Shown piece after piece: positions 16,814 to 25,168 of a stretch of DNA of 64,000 nucleotides. The notes below the pieces were generated by a model. That model did no database searches, was not told the origin of the DNA, and worked only from the letters and a program-made list of their open reading frames with translations. Each line of letters begins with the position of its first letter. Within the stretch, counting starts at the first letter, position 1. The DNA is from Nocardioides donggukensis (GTDB lineage Bacteria > Actinomycetota > Actinomycetes > Propionibacteriales > Nocardioidaceae), in NCBI RefSeq assembly GCF_014842875.1, contig NZ_JACYXZ010000001.1, positions 310,001 through 374,000 of the forward strand. Reading direction: 5' to 3'. Made by a program: the position numbers and the translations under genes.

Positions 16814-18112
16814 ATGAGCAACTCGCATCTCACGCGCTTCATCGGGAAGCGCGCCACCCTGGTCGCGATCGCCGCCAGCGGAGTCCTGGTCCTCGGGTCG
16901 GCGCCGGTCGGTGCCAATCCCGCCGACGACGTCGTCGGCGGTCTCGAGGACGTCATCGCCGGAGTCTCGGGGTCCGGCGGCGGCACGGAACGATCCGGCA
17001 CGGACAGTCGGCGGACGGAGGGCCGACTGCCCGTCAAGGAGAACGACGACCCGGACCGAGAGCAGGCCGACCCGCGGCCTCCCGACCATGCCTCGGCCGG
17101 CAACGCCGGCGTCGAGGTGGCCGACGAGCAGGTCGCGGACGTCGGCAGCACCGACGCGACCGTGCGCGACGACGACTCCGCCAGCGGCGACGCCACGCTG
17201 CTCTCGTTGGGTGGTCACGAGGTGATCGGCGCCCACGCCGAGGGCAACGAGTCCGACTCCGTGGGCGATCCGCTGGCGCCGCTGTGTGCGGAGAGCGACG
17301 GAGCCCTGTGCGCCGAGCTGCTGTACGCGAACGCATCCTCCCGTGAGCGGGACGGCCGGCAGCGTGGCCGCGGCGAGACCGGCCTGGCCGACGCGTGCAT
17401 CGGCGGGAGCGCCGGATCGGATGACTGCTCCGGGCCCGTGGGCGCGTCCGCGCTCACCAGCGAGTCGGAGATCGAGCGGGGTCGGGACGGCCACACCGAG
17501 GCCGGCTCGAGCTCCTCGGCGGGAACCGTGTGCCTGGTGCCCGACCCGGAGACCGGCTGCTCCGCAGCCGCGAGGGTGCTCTCCTCGGAGGGCCGGTCGA
17601 GCTCACGTGGCAGCTCCTCCAAGGACACCGAGGTGGTCGGGCTCGAGCTCGGAGACGAGTCGGTGTCGTTCAGCGACGGCCCCGGTGCGTTCGGGCTGCC
17701 GCCGGAGTGCTCGGACGACCCGGCGCTGGCGTGCGTGTTCCTGGAGCAGGGGGAGACCTACCTCGGTGACGGCGTCGCCGGCCACGCGGTGACCGCGCTC
17801 GAGGCCACGGCCCTGGACGGCACCGTGCTGGCCGAGGTGTCCGGGTCGGAGAGCCTGGCCCGGAAGTTCCCGGCCGACCCCGACGGCCCGAACGGCCCGG
17901 GTGGCGACTCCGGTGTCGCCCCGTCCGGCGTCTCCGACGGCTCGCAGGCAGGGCAGGTCGCCGCGGGCGGCGTCCTGCCGAACACCGGCGGCGTCTGGAC
18001 CGGCTTCCTCGCCCTCGCCCTGGGCGGGGTCGGCCTCGGGTCCCTGCTGGTGGCCTGGTCGCGACGCAGCGCCCTGACCGGTGTGGCCGGTGTGGCCGAT
18101 GGGTCTGCTTGA
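16814..18112 (+). CDS. LPXTG-anchored, Cys-pair-rich cell-surface protein
   Basis: 432 aa. An N-terminal signal peptide (LVAIAASGVLVLGSAPVGA) and a C-terminal sorting signal (LPNTGG, a hydrophobic segment, then RRS) indicate export and covalent attachment by sortase; no sortase gene is in the window. The mature region is very rich in Ser, Asp, Glu and Gly and carries four spaced cysteine pairs about 8-10 residues apart (LCAESDGALC, CIGGSAGSDDC, CLVPDPETGC, ECSDDPALAC), which could form local disulfides. The ATG at 16814 follows GGAGG. Function is unknown. Confidence 0.85.
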   Translation: MSNSHLTRFIGKRATLVAIAASGVLVLGSAPVGANPADDVVGGLEDVIAGVSGSGGGTERSGTDSRRTEGRLPVKENDDPDREQADPRPPDHASAGNAGVEVADEQVADVGSTDATVRDDDSASGDATLLSLGGHEVIGAHAEGNESDSVGDPLAPLCAESDGALCAELLYANASSRERDGRQRGRGETGLADACIGGSAGSDDCSGPVGASALTSESEIERGRDGHTEAGSSSSAGTVCLVPDPETGCSAAARVLSSEGRSSSRGSSSKDTEVVGLELGDESVSFSDGPGAFGLPPECSDDPALACVFLEQGETYLGDGVAGHAVTALEATALDGTVLAEVSGSESLARKFPADPDGPNGPGGDSGVAPSGVSDGSQAGQVAAGGVLPNTGGVWTGFLALALGGVGLGSLLVAWSRRSALTGVAGVADGSA

Positions 18113-18704
18113 CCGGCTGCCCGGTGAGGGTGTCCGGGGAGTCCGGGTCGCCGTCGCCACGGGTGTCGTCGCCGCGCTGGTCTCCGGCCTCCTGGCTTGG
18201 CTGACGTGGGGGCTCCCGTGGGACGGCGACCCGGACCCCGCGCCGGCGGCCGGCACGTCGGTCGACGACGGCCTTGTGCGGGTCGTCTCCCGCGGGGGCG
18301 GGTTCGCCCTGGCGGTGCCGGAGCGGCTGACGGGAGCCAAGGTCGGCAAGGGCATCCGGGTCGCCCGCGCCGACCGGTCCATGGTGATCACCGTCGCGCC
18401 CGGTCCTCGGCGGGGCCTGCGGACGGCTCACGACGCCGCGGTGTCGGACGTCGAGGCCGGCTACCCCGCCGTCCGGGTCGAGCGCGGTGCCGAGGCGACC
18501 ATGGGCGGCCGTGACGCCCTGCGATCCGTGGGATCGCTGCGGCGCGCGGACGGCCAGCAGCTGGTCTTCTCGGTCACCACGACCGCCCGCGGCCGGCGGA
18601 CCTGGTCGGCGGTGATGTTCGCAGACCGAGACGTCACCGCGAAGCAGCTGCGCCGGTCCTACCAGCCGGTGCTGGACGGCTTCTCGGTCGTGGATCGCCC
18701 CTGA
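18099..18704 (+). CDS. Membrane-anchored protein of unknown function
   Basis: 201 aa. A single N-terminal transmembrane helix (VAVATGVVAALVSGLLAWLTW) is followed by an extracytoplasmic domain with alternating strands (GGFALAVPERLTG, SMVITVAPG, LVFSVTTTARG). The overall look resembles small PsbP/LpqN-like domains, but I cannot assign it. The ATG lies inside the end of the LPXTG gene (14-bp overlap), so the two are translationally linked and may work together at the cell surface. Confidence 0.75.
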   Translation: MGLLDRLPGEGVRGVRVAVATGVVAALVSGLLAWLTWGLPWDGDPDPAPAAGTSVDDGLVRVVSRGGGFALAVPERLTGAKVGKGIRVARADRSMVITVAPGPRRGLRTAHDAAVSDVEAGYPAVRVERGAEATMGGRDALRSVGSLRRADGQQLVFSVTTTARGRRTWSAVMFADRDVTAKQLRRSYQPVLDGFSVVDRP

Positions 18705-18897
18705 TCCCGCGACTCCTGCCGCCCTCGCAGGGGGTTGCCGGGCCATACGCACCCTGGGGTCCTGTGGTCGTGGGACCCACCCGGATGGGCCATGCAATTG
18801 GTCCGGTCGGTCGATCGTCGCGCGGACCGAGGTGCGGCAGCATGTGGGCTGGGGGGTGGACCACCGTCACGGGGGCGGTGGGCCGGTTGCGGGGGAC

Positions 18898-18939
18898 GTC
18901 CGACGGGACCGGGATCACAGGGGCCCGGTCGTGTCGGAC
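18898..18939 (-). terminator. Terminator hairpin downstream of tRNA-Lys
   Basis: Two stacked 7-bp stems, GTCCGAC/GTCGGAC and GACCGGG/CCCGGTC, separated by a 2-nt internal loop, about 37 bp past the tRNA-Lys 3' end on the minus strand. The rest of the 18705-18976 gap shows nothing else convincing. Confidence 0.55.
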
Positions 18940-18976
18940 GCCGGGACAGCTCGCCCGGTCGGCCGTGTCGGTGCGG

Positions 18977-19049
18977 TGGGCCCCGTGGGACTCGAACCCA
19001 CAACCAACGGATTAAAAGTCCGGAGCTCTGCCAATTGAGCTAGAGGCCC
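18977..19049 (-). tRNA. tRNA-Lys (UUU)
   Basis: On the minus strand: acceptor GGGCCTC/GGGGCCC, D-arm AGCTCAATTGGCAGAGC, anticodon loop CTTTTAA (anticodon TTT), T-arm GGTTCGAGTCC, discriminator A. The 3' CCA is not encoded. Confidence 0.95.
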
Positions 19050-19197
19050 TGGGGCACGGGCACCTGCGACGGGGATGACCCTCGGGGGCCTCACCCCGTC
19101 GCTGCGACCCATGCTCCGGCGAGCAAGTATCGCGCATCCGGGTGCGGTGCGGGGAGTCGGCCACCCGAACCCGCCGGGCGCGGCCGGGACCGCCTCG

Positions 19198-19935
19198 TCA
19201 GCGGCAGGCCGCGGCCGAGATGGCCGCGGCGAGGTCGGCGGGTCGGCTCCACATCGGCCAGTGCCCGGTCCGGAGGTCGACGACGTCGAGCTCGCGCAGC
19301 GTGCCCACCTCGGCCAGCATCGGGTGCCCTTCGCGGGCCATCTGCCACATCACCTCGGAGGGCATCGAGCAGGCGATGATCGTCGCCGGGATGTCGCGGC
19401 GGCGGTCGTCGACCAGGTGGGTCGGCTCGCGCAGCACGGGTCCGGGCTCGGGCACCGCCCGCCGGCGGAACCGCTCCAGGTCCTCCTCGGCGAGGCCGTC
19501 CAGGCTGGCCTGCTCGCCGAGCCGGTCGAACGGCGGCAGGGCCACCTCGTCGACGTCGTCGGGCAGCGAGGCGTCGAAGGCCGATCCGTCGGCGGCCGGC
19601 CCGCTGTCGACGTACACGATCCGGGCGACCGCCCCGGGGTCCCGGTCGAGCGCCACCGAGGTCGGGTGGCCGGCGCCGCTGTGGGCGACGAGGACGACCG
19701 GCGCGCCGTCGCGCCCCGCGGCACCGACGGCGGCGCGCACGGCGTCGGCCTGCCGGCTCAGCGTCGCCTCGGCACGACGCGGGTCGTCGGGGTCGAGCCC
19801 TGGGAGGGTCAGCGCCGTGACCTGGTGGCCGCGGCTGCGCAGGTCGGCCGCGACGGCGTCCCAGGCCCAGGCGCCGAGCCAGTGCCCGGGGATGAGGACG
19901 ATCGACGGCGGTGCGGGGGTCGTGGTGGTGTCCAT
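19198..19935 (-). CDS. Alpha/beta-fold hydrolase
   Basis: 245 aa, single domain. The oxyanion region is IPGHWLGAWAW, the nucleophile elbow is VAHSGAGHP (Ser in HSG) and the C-terminal catalytic His is in TGHWPMWSRP. There is no signal peptide. The substrate is unknown. It is divergent from a YafY-type regulator gene 73 bp away, which probably controls it. On the minus strand a GATCAT element sits 6 nt before the ATG, suggesting a leaderless transcript. Confidence 0.85.
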   Translation of the reverse strand: MDTTTTPAPPSIVLIPGHWLGAWAWDAVAADLRSRGHQVTALTLPGLDPDDPRRAEATLSRQADAVRAAVGAAGRDGAPVVLVAHSGAGHPTSVALDRDPGAVARIVYVDSGPAADGSAFDASLPDDVDEVALPPFDRLGEQASLDGLAEEDLERFRRRAVPEPGPVLREPTHLVDDRRRDIPATIIACSMPSEVMWQMAREGHPMLAEVGTLRELDVVDLRTGHWPMWSRPADLAAAISAAACR

Positions 19936-20008
19936 GCCCCCATGATCGTCGGAGGGATGGACGACGGCGTGTCACTATTCGCGTCACTATCTGTGGGACG
20001 ATGGACGG

Positions 20009-20698
20009 ATGAACCGCACCGAGCGCCTGCATGCCGTCGCGGAGTCGCTGCGGCGGGCCGGTGCGCGCGGACGCACGGCTGCCCAGCTCGCCGAGGAGTT
20101 CGAGGTCTCCAGCCGCACCGTCAAGCGGGACCTGGCGGCCCTGGAGGCGGGCGGCCTGCCCGTCTGGGGGCGGACCGGCCCCGGCGGCGGCTACGGGCTG
20201 GCGGAGAGCTCGTCCCTGCCGCCAGTGAACCTCACGCCGACCCAGGCGCTGGCCCTGAGCGCCGCCGTGGCCGCGACCCGGCACGCGCCGTTCTCCGACT
20301 CGGCCCGAGCTGCCTCCCGCAAGGTGCTCGACGTGCTCGACCCCCTCGCCCGCCGCCGTGCCCGGGCGCTGGCCGACCGGGTGTGGGTGGACGTGCGGGA
20401 GGGGGCGCCGCGGCGAGTGGCCTCGGTGCTCGAGCAGGCCCTGGTGGACCAGCGCACGGTGAACCTGACCTACGTCGACGCGCGCGGGCAGCGCACCCGG
20501 CGCGAGGTGGAGCCGATGATCTTCGCGCTCACCGGCGGACGCTGGCTGGTCGTGGCGTGGTGCCGGCTGCGCGACGACGTCCGGTGGTTCGACGTGTCCC
20601 GGATCCGGGCCGCGACCGCCACCCGTCGCCCCTGCTCCGGCCACGACGTCAGCGAGATCGGCACGCCCCCGGAGACGGCGATGCCGGTGGGCGTCTGA
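20009..20698 (+). CDS. YafY-type HTH/WYL-domain transcriptional regulator
   Basis: 229 aa. N-terminal winged HTH (RTAAQLAEEFEVSSRTVKRD) followed by the GPGGGYGL linker typical of this family. A C-terminal WYL-like ligand-sensing domain begins near residue 140 (VNLTYVDARGQRTRREVEP, with FALTGGRWLVVAWC). The effector is unknown. Divergence from the alpha/beta hydrolase suggests local control. GACGAT lies 6 nt before the ATG and no Shine-Dalgarno is evident. Confidence 0.85.
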   Translation: MNRTERLHAVAESLRRAGARGRTAAQLAEEFEVSSRTVKRDLAALEAGGLPVWGRTGPGGGYGLAESSSLPPVNLTPTQALALSAAVAATRHAPFSDSARAASRKVLDVLDPLARRRARALADRVWVDVREGAPRRVASVLEQALVDQRTVNLTYVDARGQRTRREVEPMIFALTGGRWLVVAWCRLRDDVRWFDVSRIRAATATRRPCSGHDVSEIGTPPETAMPVGV

Positions 20699-21017
20699 GC
20701 CGGCCGAGCGCCGCTCGTCGTGCTGTCGGACCGGTGCCTCCGGAGCGTCGGGGAGCCTCGTCCGGCCGCCCCGGAGCGGGGCCCGCGGAGACCCGCGGAA
20801 GATTGTGAACGCCGACGGTTTGATCACGCCGCTTTGTTGGTACAGTTCACACCGCACGAGGTGCAAGTTCCAGCAAGGCTGACGCCCGCGGAGTTTGTGA
20901 TCCAACGGCGTTTCTTCTTCGTGGGCCTGCCTCACCGAGTCGGAGCGACGTGTCACCGCATCAAGTGTGGGGTCGTCGAAGTGACGGCCTCTCGCCCCGA
21001 CTAAGGAGTAACGAGCA
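20699..21017 (+). promoter_or_regulatory. Promoter and long 5' leader of the cold-shock gene
   Basis: No gene is seen in this 319-bp gap. A -10-like TACAGT (20841-20846) with a TTTGAT element 16 nt upstream would start an untranslated leader of about 165 nt. Long leaders are typical of csp mRNAs, where temperature-dependent folding controls translation. AAGGAG (21004-21009) is the ribosome binding site. Promoter assignment is by eye. Confidence 0.4.
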
Positions 21018-21221
21018 ATGGCTCAGGGCACCGTCAAGTGGTTCAACGCCGAGAAGGGTTTCGGCTTCATCGCCCAGGAGGACGGCGGAGACGACGTCTT
21101 CGTTCACTACTCGGCCATCCAGACGAACGGCTACAAGTCGCTCGACGAGAACCAGAAGGTCGAGTTCGACGTCACCCAGGGCCCCAAGGGCCCGCAGGCG
21201 GAGAACGTCCGTCCGCTCTGA
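21018..21221 (+). CDS. cspA: Cold-shock domain protein
   Basis: 67-aa single cold-shock domain acting as a nucleic-acid chaperone. It has both RNA-binding motifs, KGFGFI (RNP1) and DVFVHY (RNP2), preceded by GTVKWFNAE. The ATG follows AAGGAG. The long upstream leader fits post-transcriptional cold induction. Confidence 0.97.
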   Translation: MAQGTVKWFNAEKGFGFIAQEDGGDDVFVHYSAIQTNGYKSLDENQKVEFDVTQGPKGPQAENVRPL

Positions 21222-21282
21222 TCGACGTGGATCACACCGACTGAGAGTCGCGAGGAAGGACCTGCCGGTCTGACTTCGACGG

Positions 21283-21312
21283 AGGTCCTGGCCCCTAGGG
21301 GGGTCAGGACCT
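21283..21312 (+). terminator. Hairpin terminator after the cold-shock gene
   Basis: 13-bp stem with one G-U pair (21283-21295 with 21300-21312) and a 4-nt loop, about 60 bp after the csp stop. Confidence 0.65.
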
Positions 21313-21441
21313 TCGTGTCATTTCCGGGCCATATTTGCCCGATCCAGGTTTGGAGGCGTCGTTGACGGGCAGTCTTGGAGTCGCAGCTCCGCTCCACCCT
21401 GGGCCGGACGCTGCCCGGCTGCCGGCGAAGGGAGGCTCCGC

Positions 21442-21600
21442 GTGGCTGACCAGTTCGACATCACGCTCGAGGACGACGACCTCCTCGCCGAGGTGGAGCT
21501 GACCACGAACCTGATCATCGCCGCCAGCGAGGCCGACGGGCCGCTGAGCCAGTCGCAGATCGACGCCATCCTGGGCCTCGATCCCGGGTCCGCGGACTAG
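21442..21600 (+). CDS. Small acidic protein of unknown function
   Basis: 52 aa starting at GTG 21442, with GGGAGG 6 nt upstream. The composition is strongly acidic: TLEDDDLLAEVELTTNLIIA, then a segment ending SQSQIDAILGLD. Short proteins with an ELTTNLIIAA-like helix and a C-terminal Q-x-x-IDxIL helix recur in actinobacteria; the function is not known to me. The ribosome binding site and acidic amphipathic pattern support it as a real gene. Confidence 0.6.
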   Translation: MADQFDITLEDDDLLAEVELTTNLIIAASEADGPLSQSQIDAILGLDPGSAD

Positions 21601-21651
21601 CGACCGTACGGCGGTCGCGGGGCGCCCGAGCAGCGCCGTACTGGGGTGGGC

Positions 21652-21679
21652 TTGCGCATATACCCTAGGGGGGTATTGT
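21652..21679 (+). promoter_or_regulatory. csoR promoter with embedded CsoR operator
   Basis: TTGCGC (21652-21657) and TATTGT (21674-21679), 16 nt apart, form a promoter. Between and partly over them is the inverted repeat ATACCC-N5-GGGTAT (21660-21676), the G/C-tract palindrome typical of CsoR binding sites. The -10 ends 7 nt before the ATG and there is no Shine-Dalgarno, so csoR is probably leaderless and repressed by its own product until Cu(I) binds. Confidence 0.7.
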
Positions 21680-21686
21680 ATGTGGC

Positions 21687-21980
21687 ATGGCTCAGCACGA
21701 GTACGGCTACATCCAGCGCAAGGACGACTACCTCAAGCGCCTGCGGCGGATCGAGGGGCAGGCCCGAGGCCTGCAGCGGATGGTGGAGGACGAGAAGTAC
21801 TGCATCGACATCCTCACCCAGGTCTCGGCCATGACCAAGGCACTGCAGTCCGTCTCGCTGGGCCTGCTCGAGGAGCACATGAGCCACTGTGTCGTCGAGG
21901 CCGCCCGCGCGGGCGACCGCGAGGCGGCCGAGAAGGTCAAGGAAGCCACCGAGGCGATCGCCCGCCTCGTCCGATCCTGA
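21687..21980 (+). CDS. csoR: Copper-sensing transcriptional repressor
   Basis: 97-aa all-helical metal-sensing repressor. The Cu(I) ligand triad is Cys39, His64 and Cys68 (KYCIDIL and EEHMSHCV), with the same spacing as M. tuberculosis CsoR C36-H61-C65. The N-terminal DNA-contact helix is KDDYLKRLRRIEGQARGL. It heads an operon with copZ and copA and has a matching operator at its promoter. Confidence 0.95.
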   Translation: MAQHEYGYIQRKDDYLKRLRRIEGQARGLQRMVEDEKYCIDILTQVSAMTKALQSVSLGLLEEHMSHCVVEAARAGDREAAEKVKEATEAIARLVRS

Positions 21981-21990
21981 GGAGCACGCC

Positions 21991-22203
21991 ATGAGCGAGA
22001 CCAGCACCAGCACCTGGACCGTCACCGGCATGACCTGCGGGCACTGCGTCGCCTCGGTCACCGAGGAGCTGCACGAGCTGCCCGGCGTCCAGGCCGTCGC
22101 CGTCGAGCTCGACAGCGGAGCGGTCACCGTCACCAGCGCCGAGCCCCTGTCGCGGGACGCCGTCGAGGCCGCCGTGACCGAGGCCGGCTACGCCCTGGCC
22201 TGA
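21991..22203 (+). CDS. copZ: Heavy-metal-associated copper chaperone
   Basis: 70-aa HMA domain with the Cu(I)-binding motif GMTCGHC (about residues 13-19) and a ferredoxin-like fold pattern. It would deliver copper to the CopA ATPase encoded 4 bp downstream. The ATG follows GGAG at 21981, 10 bp after csoR. Confidence 0.93.
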   Translation: MSETSTSTWTVTGMTCGHCVASVTEELHELPGVQAVAVELDSGAVTVTSAEPLSRDAVEAAVTEAGYALA

Positions 22204-22207
22204 CGCC

Positions 22208-24472
22208 GTGGCCACCGACCCCACCGCCACCGCCACCGAGCTCCGGATCTCGGGGATGACCTGCGCGTCCTGCGCGAACCGGATCGAGCGGAAGCTGAAC
22301 AAGCTCGACGGCGTGAGCGCCACCGTCAACTACGCCACCGAGAAGGCGTACGTGAGCGTCGACGGCGAGCCCGACGAGGCGCTGCTGGTGGCCACCGTCG
22401 AGGCCGCCGGGTACGGCGTGCTGGCGCCGGCGCCGATCCCCGCCGACCCGCGGACCGACTCCCCGGGCGATGCCGCGACCGACGCCCCGCAGGGCACGGC
22501 CGCTCCTGACGAGGCGCGGTGGCGGCTCGTGGTCAGCGCCGCGCTGAGCCTCCCGGTGATCGTCCTCGCCATGGTCCCGGCCCTGCAGTTCACCTACTGG
22601 CAGTGGGCCTCGCTGACGCTGGCGGCACCGGTCGTGGTGTGGGGCGGCGCCCCGTTCCACCGCGCCGCGTGGACCAACCTGCGGCACGGCGCCACCACCA
22701 TGGACACGCTCGTGTCGGCCGGGACGATCGCCGCCTTCGGGTGGTCGCTCTACGCGCTGTTCCTCGGAGAGGCGGGGATGGCCGGCATGCAGCACGCGTT
22801 CGACCTGACCCCGCGGCGTACCGACGGGACCGCCAACATCTACCTCGAGGTGGCCGCGGGGGTGACCACGTTCCTGCTGGCCGGGCGGTGGTTCGAGGCC
22901 CGTGCCAAGCGGCGCGCCGGGTCCGCGCTGCGGGCGCTCCTCGAGCTCGGCGCCAAGGACGTCGCGGTGCGCCGCGACGGCGTCGAGACCCGGATCCCGG
23001 TGGAGCAGCTGGCCGTGGGCGACCACTTCGTGGTCCGACCCGGCGAGCGGATCGCCACCGACGGCGTCGTCGAGAGCGGCACCTCGGCCGTCGACGCCTC
23101 CCTGCTCACGGGGGAGTCCCTCCCGGTCGAGGTGGGCCCCGGCAGCCCGGTCACCGGTGCCACCGTCAACGCCGGAGGGCGACTGGTCGTCCGGGCCACC
23201 CTCGTCGGCGGTGACACGCAGCTGGCCAGGATGGCGCGGCTGGTAGAGGATGCCCAGAACGGCAAGGCGCCCGTGCAGCGGCTGGCCGACCGGATCTCGG
23301 GGATCTTCGTGCCGATCGTCATCGCACTCTCCCTGGGCACCCTCGGGTTCTGGCTGGTGGCGGGGGCGGAGACCTCGTTCGCGTTCACCGCGGCCGTGGC
23401 CGTGCTCATCATCGCCTGCCCCTGCGCGCTCGGGCTGGCCACCCCGACCGCGCTCATGGTCGGCACCGGGCGCGGGGCCCAGCTCGGGATCCTGATCCGC
23501 GGGCCCGAGGTCCTGGAGTCGACCCGGCGGGTCGACACGGTGGTGCTCGACAAGACCGGCACGATCACCCGCGGCGCGATGTCGCTGGTGGGCGTGCACG
23601 CCGACGACTCCGACGACGTCACCGAGGACGAGGTGCTGAGGCTGGCCGCGGCCCTGGAGGCCGCCTCCGAGCACCCGGTCGCGCAGGCGATCGTCGCCGG
23701 GGCGCCGGCCGACCTGCCCGAGGTGGCGGACTTCCGGAGCATCTCCGGGCTCGGCGTCCAGGGCACCGTCGACGGACGAGCCGTGCTCGTCGGGCGACCA
23801 CGCCTGCTCGCCGAGTGGTCCCAGCACCTCCCGCCCGCGCTGGTCGAGGCGCTCGAGACGGCCGAGGCGCAGGGCCACACCGCGGTGGCCGTCGGCTGGG
23901 ACGGCCGGGCGCGCGGCGTGCTCGTCGTGGCGGACACGATCAAGGACACCTCCGCCGAGGCGGTACGCCGACTCCGCGGCCTCGGCCTGCACCCGGTGCT
24001 GCTCACCGGCGACAACGAGCGATCCGCCCGTGCCGTGGCCCGGGAGGTGGGCATCGACGACGTGGTCGCCGAGGTGCTCCCCGCCGACAAGGTGTCGGTG
24101 GTGCGAGGCCTCCAGGACTCCGGTGCCGTGGTGGCGATGGTCGGGGACGGCGTCAACGACGCGGCCGCCCTCGCCGGGGCCGATCTCGGGATCGCCATGG
24201 GCACCGGCTCCGACGTCGCCATCGAGGCCGGCGACCTCACCCTGGTGCGTGGCGACCTGCGTCTCGCGGCGGACGCGATCCGACTGTCGCGACGTACCCT
24301 CCGGACGATCCAGGGCAACCTGTTCTGGGCCTTCGCCTACAACGTGGCCGGTCTGCCGCTGGCGGCGGCCGGACTGCTGAACCCGATGCTCGCCGGAGCG
24401 GCGATGGCCCTCTCGTCGGTGTTCGTGGTCACCAACAGCCTGCGCCTGAGGCGCTTCCGGCTCGACGACTGA
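22208..24472 (+). CDS. copA: Copper-exporting P1B-type ATPase
   Basis: 754-aa membrane pump that exports Cu(I) at the cost of ATP. One N-terminal HMA domain (GMTCASC) is followed by membrane helices, the actuator motif LLTGESLPV, the intramembrane metal site [11 protein letters not shown], the phosphorylation motif DKTGT, the SEHPVAQAI nucleotide-binding His and the hinge [10 protein letters not shown]. All catalytic residues are intact. The GTG start is 4 bp after copZ. It completes the csoR-copZ-copA resistance operon. Confidence 0.96.
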   Translation: MATDPTATATELRISGMTCASCANRIERKLNKLDGVSATVNYATEKAYVSVDGEPDEALLVATVEAAGYGVLAPAPIPADPRTDSPGDAATDAPQGTAAPDEARWRLVVSAALSLPVIVLAMVPALQFTYWQWASLTLAAPVVVWGGAPFHRAAWTNLRHGATTMDTLVSAGTIAAFGWSLYALFLGEAGMAGMQHAFDLTPRRTDGTANIYLEVAAGVTTFLLAGRWFEARAKRRAGSALRALLELGAKDVAVRRDGVETRIPVEQLAVGDHFVVRPGERIATDGVVESGTSAVDASLLTGESLPVEVGPGSPVTGATVNAGGRLVVRATLVGGDTQLARMARLVEDAQNGKAPVQRLADRISGIFVPIVIALSLGTLGFWLVAGAETSFAFTAAVAVLIIACPCALGLATPTALMVGTGRGAQLGILIRGPEVLESTRRVDTVVLDKTGTITRGAMSLVGVHADDSDDVTEDEVLRLAAALEAASEHPVAQAIVAGAPADLPEVADFRSISGLGVQGTVDGRAVLVGRPRLLAEWSQHLPPALVEALETAEAQGHTAVAVGWDGRARGVLVVADTIKDTSAEAVRRLRGLGLHPVLLTGDNERSARAVAREVGIDDVVAEVLPADKVSVVRGLQDSGAVVAMVGDGVNDAAALAGADLGIAMGTGSDVAIEAGDLTLVRGDLRLAADAIRLSRRTLRTIQGNLFWAFAYNVAGLPLAAAGLLNPMLAGAAMALSSVFVVTNSLRLRRFRLDD

Positions 24473-24548
24473 CAGCGCCGGTTGCGCGCGTCGCCGCGAA
24501 TGCCCCTAGCATGTGGTGCGTTCAGACCCGCCTCACCAGGAGTTGTCC

Positions 24549-25166
24549 GTGGGTTTCCGCTTCCGTCCGGTCGACGCATCGTTCTACGACCTGTTCGCCG
24601 AGTCGGCGCAGCACCTGGTCACCGGTGCGGCTCTGCTCACCGAGATGCTGACCGACGACAACGACCGGTCGGCGACGGCCCAGCGCATGCGGGACGCCGA
24701 GCATGCCGCGGACGAGACCACGCATGCCATCGTGCGCCGGGTGAACAGCACGTTCGTCACCCCCTTCGACCGTGAGGACATCTACTCGCTCGCCTCCGGG
24801 TTGGACGACGTGATGGACGAGATGGACGAGGCCGTCGACCTGATCCTGCTCTACGAGGTCGGCCAGCTCCCCTCAGAGCTCTCGACGCAGGTCGAGGTGC
24901 TCCAGCGCTGCGCCGAGCTCACCGCGGCGGCGATGCCGCGGCTGCAGGCGATGAAGGACCTCGACGAGTACTGGATCGAGATCAACCGGCTGGAGAACAC
25001 CGGCGACAAGAGCTACCGGCGGATCCTCGCCTCGCTGTTCAGCGGCTCCTACGAGGCGCTCGAGGTGCTGAAGCTGAAGGACATCGTGGAGTCCCTCGAG
25101 GACGCGATCGACGCCTTCGAGAAGGTCGCCAACATCGTGGAACAGATCGCGGTCAAGGAGTCCTGA
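24549..25166 (+). CDS. DUF47/PhoU-like phosphate transport accessory protein
   Basis: 205-aa all-helical protein of the DUF47 (PhoU-related) family. Characteristic acidic helices include FDREDIYSLASGLDDVMDEM, with a later ENTGDKSYR and LKLKDIVESLEDAIDAFE. DUF47 genes are typically paired with Pit permeases and thought to regulate them. The GTG start at 24549 follows AGGAG, and the stop is 2 bp from the pit start. Confidence 0.9.
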   Translation: MGFRFRPVDASFYDLFAESAQHLVTGAALLTEMLTDDNDRSATAQRMRDAEHAADETTHAIVRRVNSTFVTPFDREDIYSLASGLDDVMDEMDEAVDLILLYEVGQLPSELSTQVEVLQRCAELTAAAMPRLQAMKDLDEYWIEINRLENTGDKSYRRILASLFSGSYEALEVLKLKDIVESLEDAIDAFEKVANIVEQIAVKES

Positions 25167-25168
25167 CC

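Noticed and set aside
24520..24537. PHO-box-like GTTCAGA/CCTCACC pair upstream of DUF47-pit
   Set aside because: Each 7-mer has two mismatches and it lies between a TAGCAT -10-like element and the start codon, the wrong place for activator binding.
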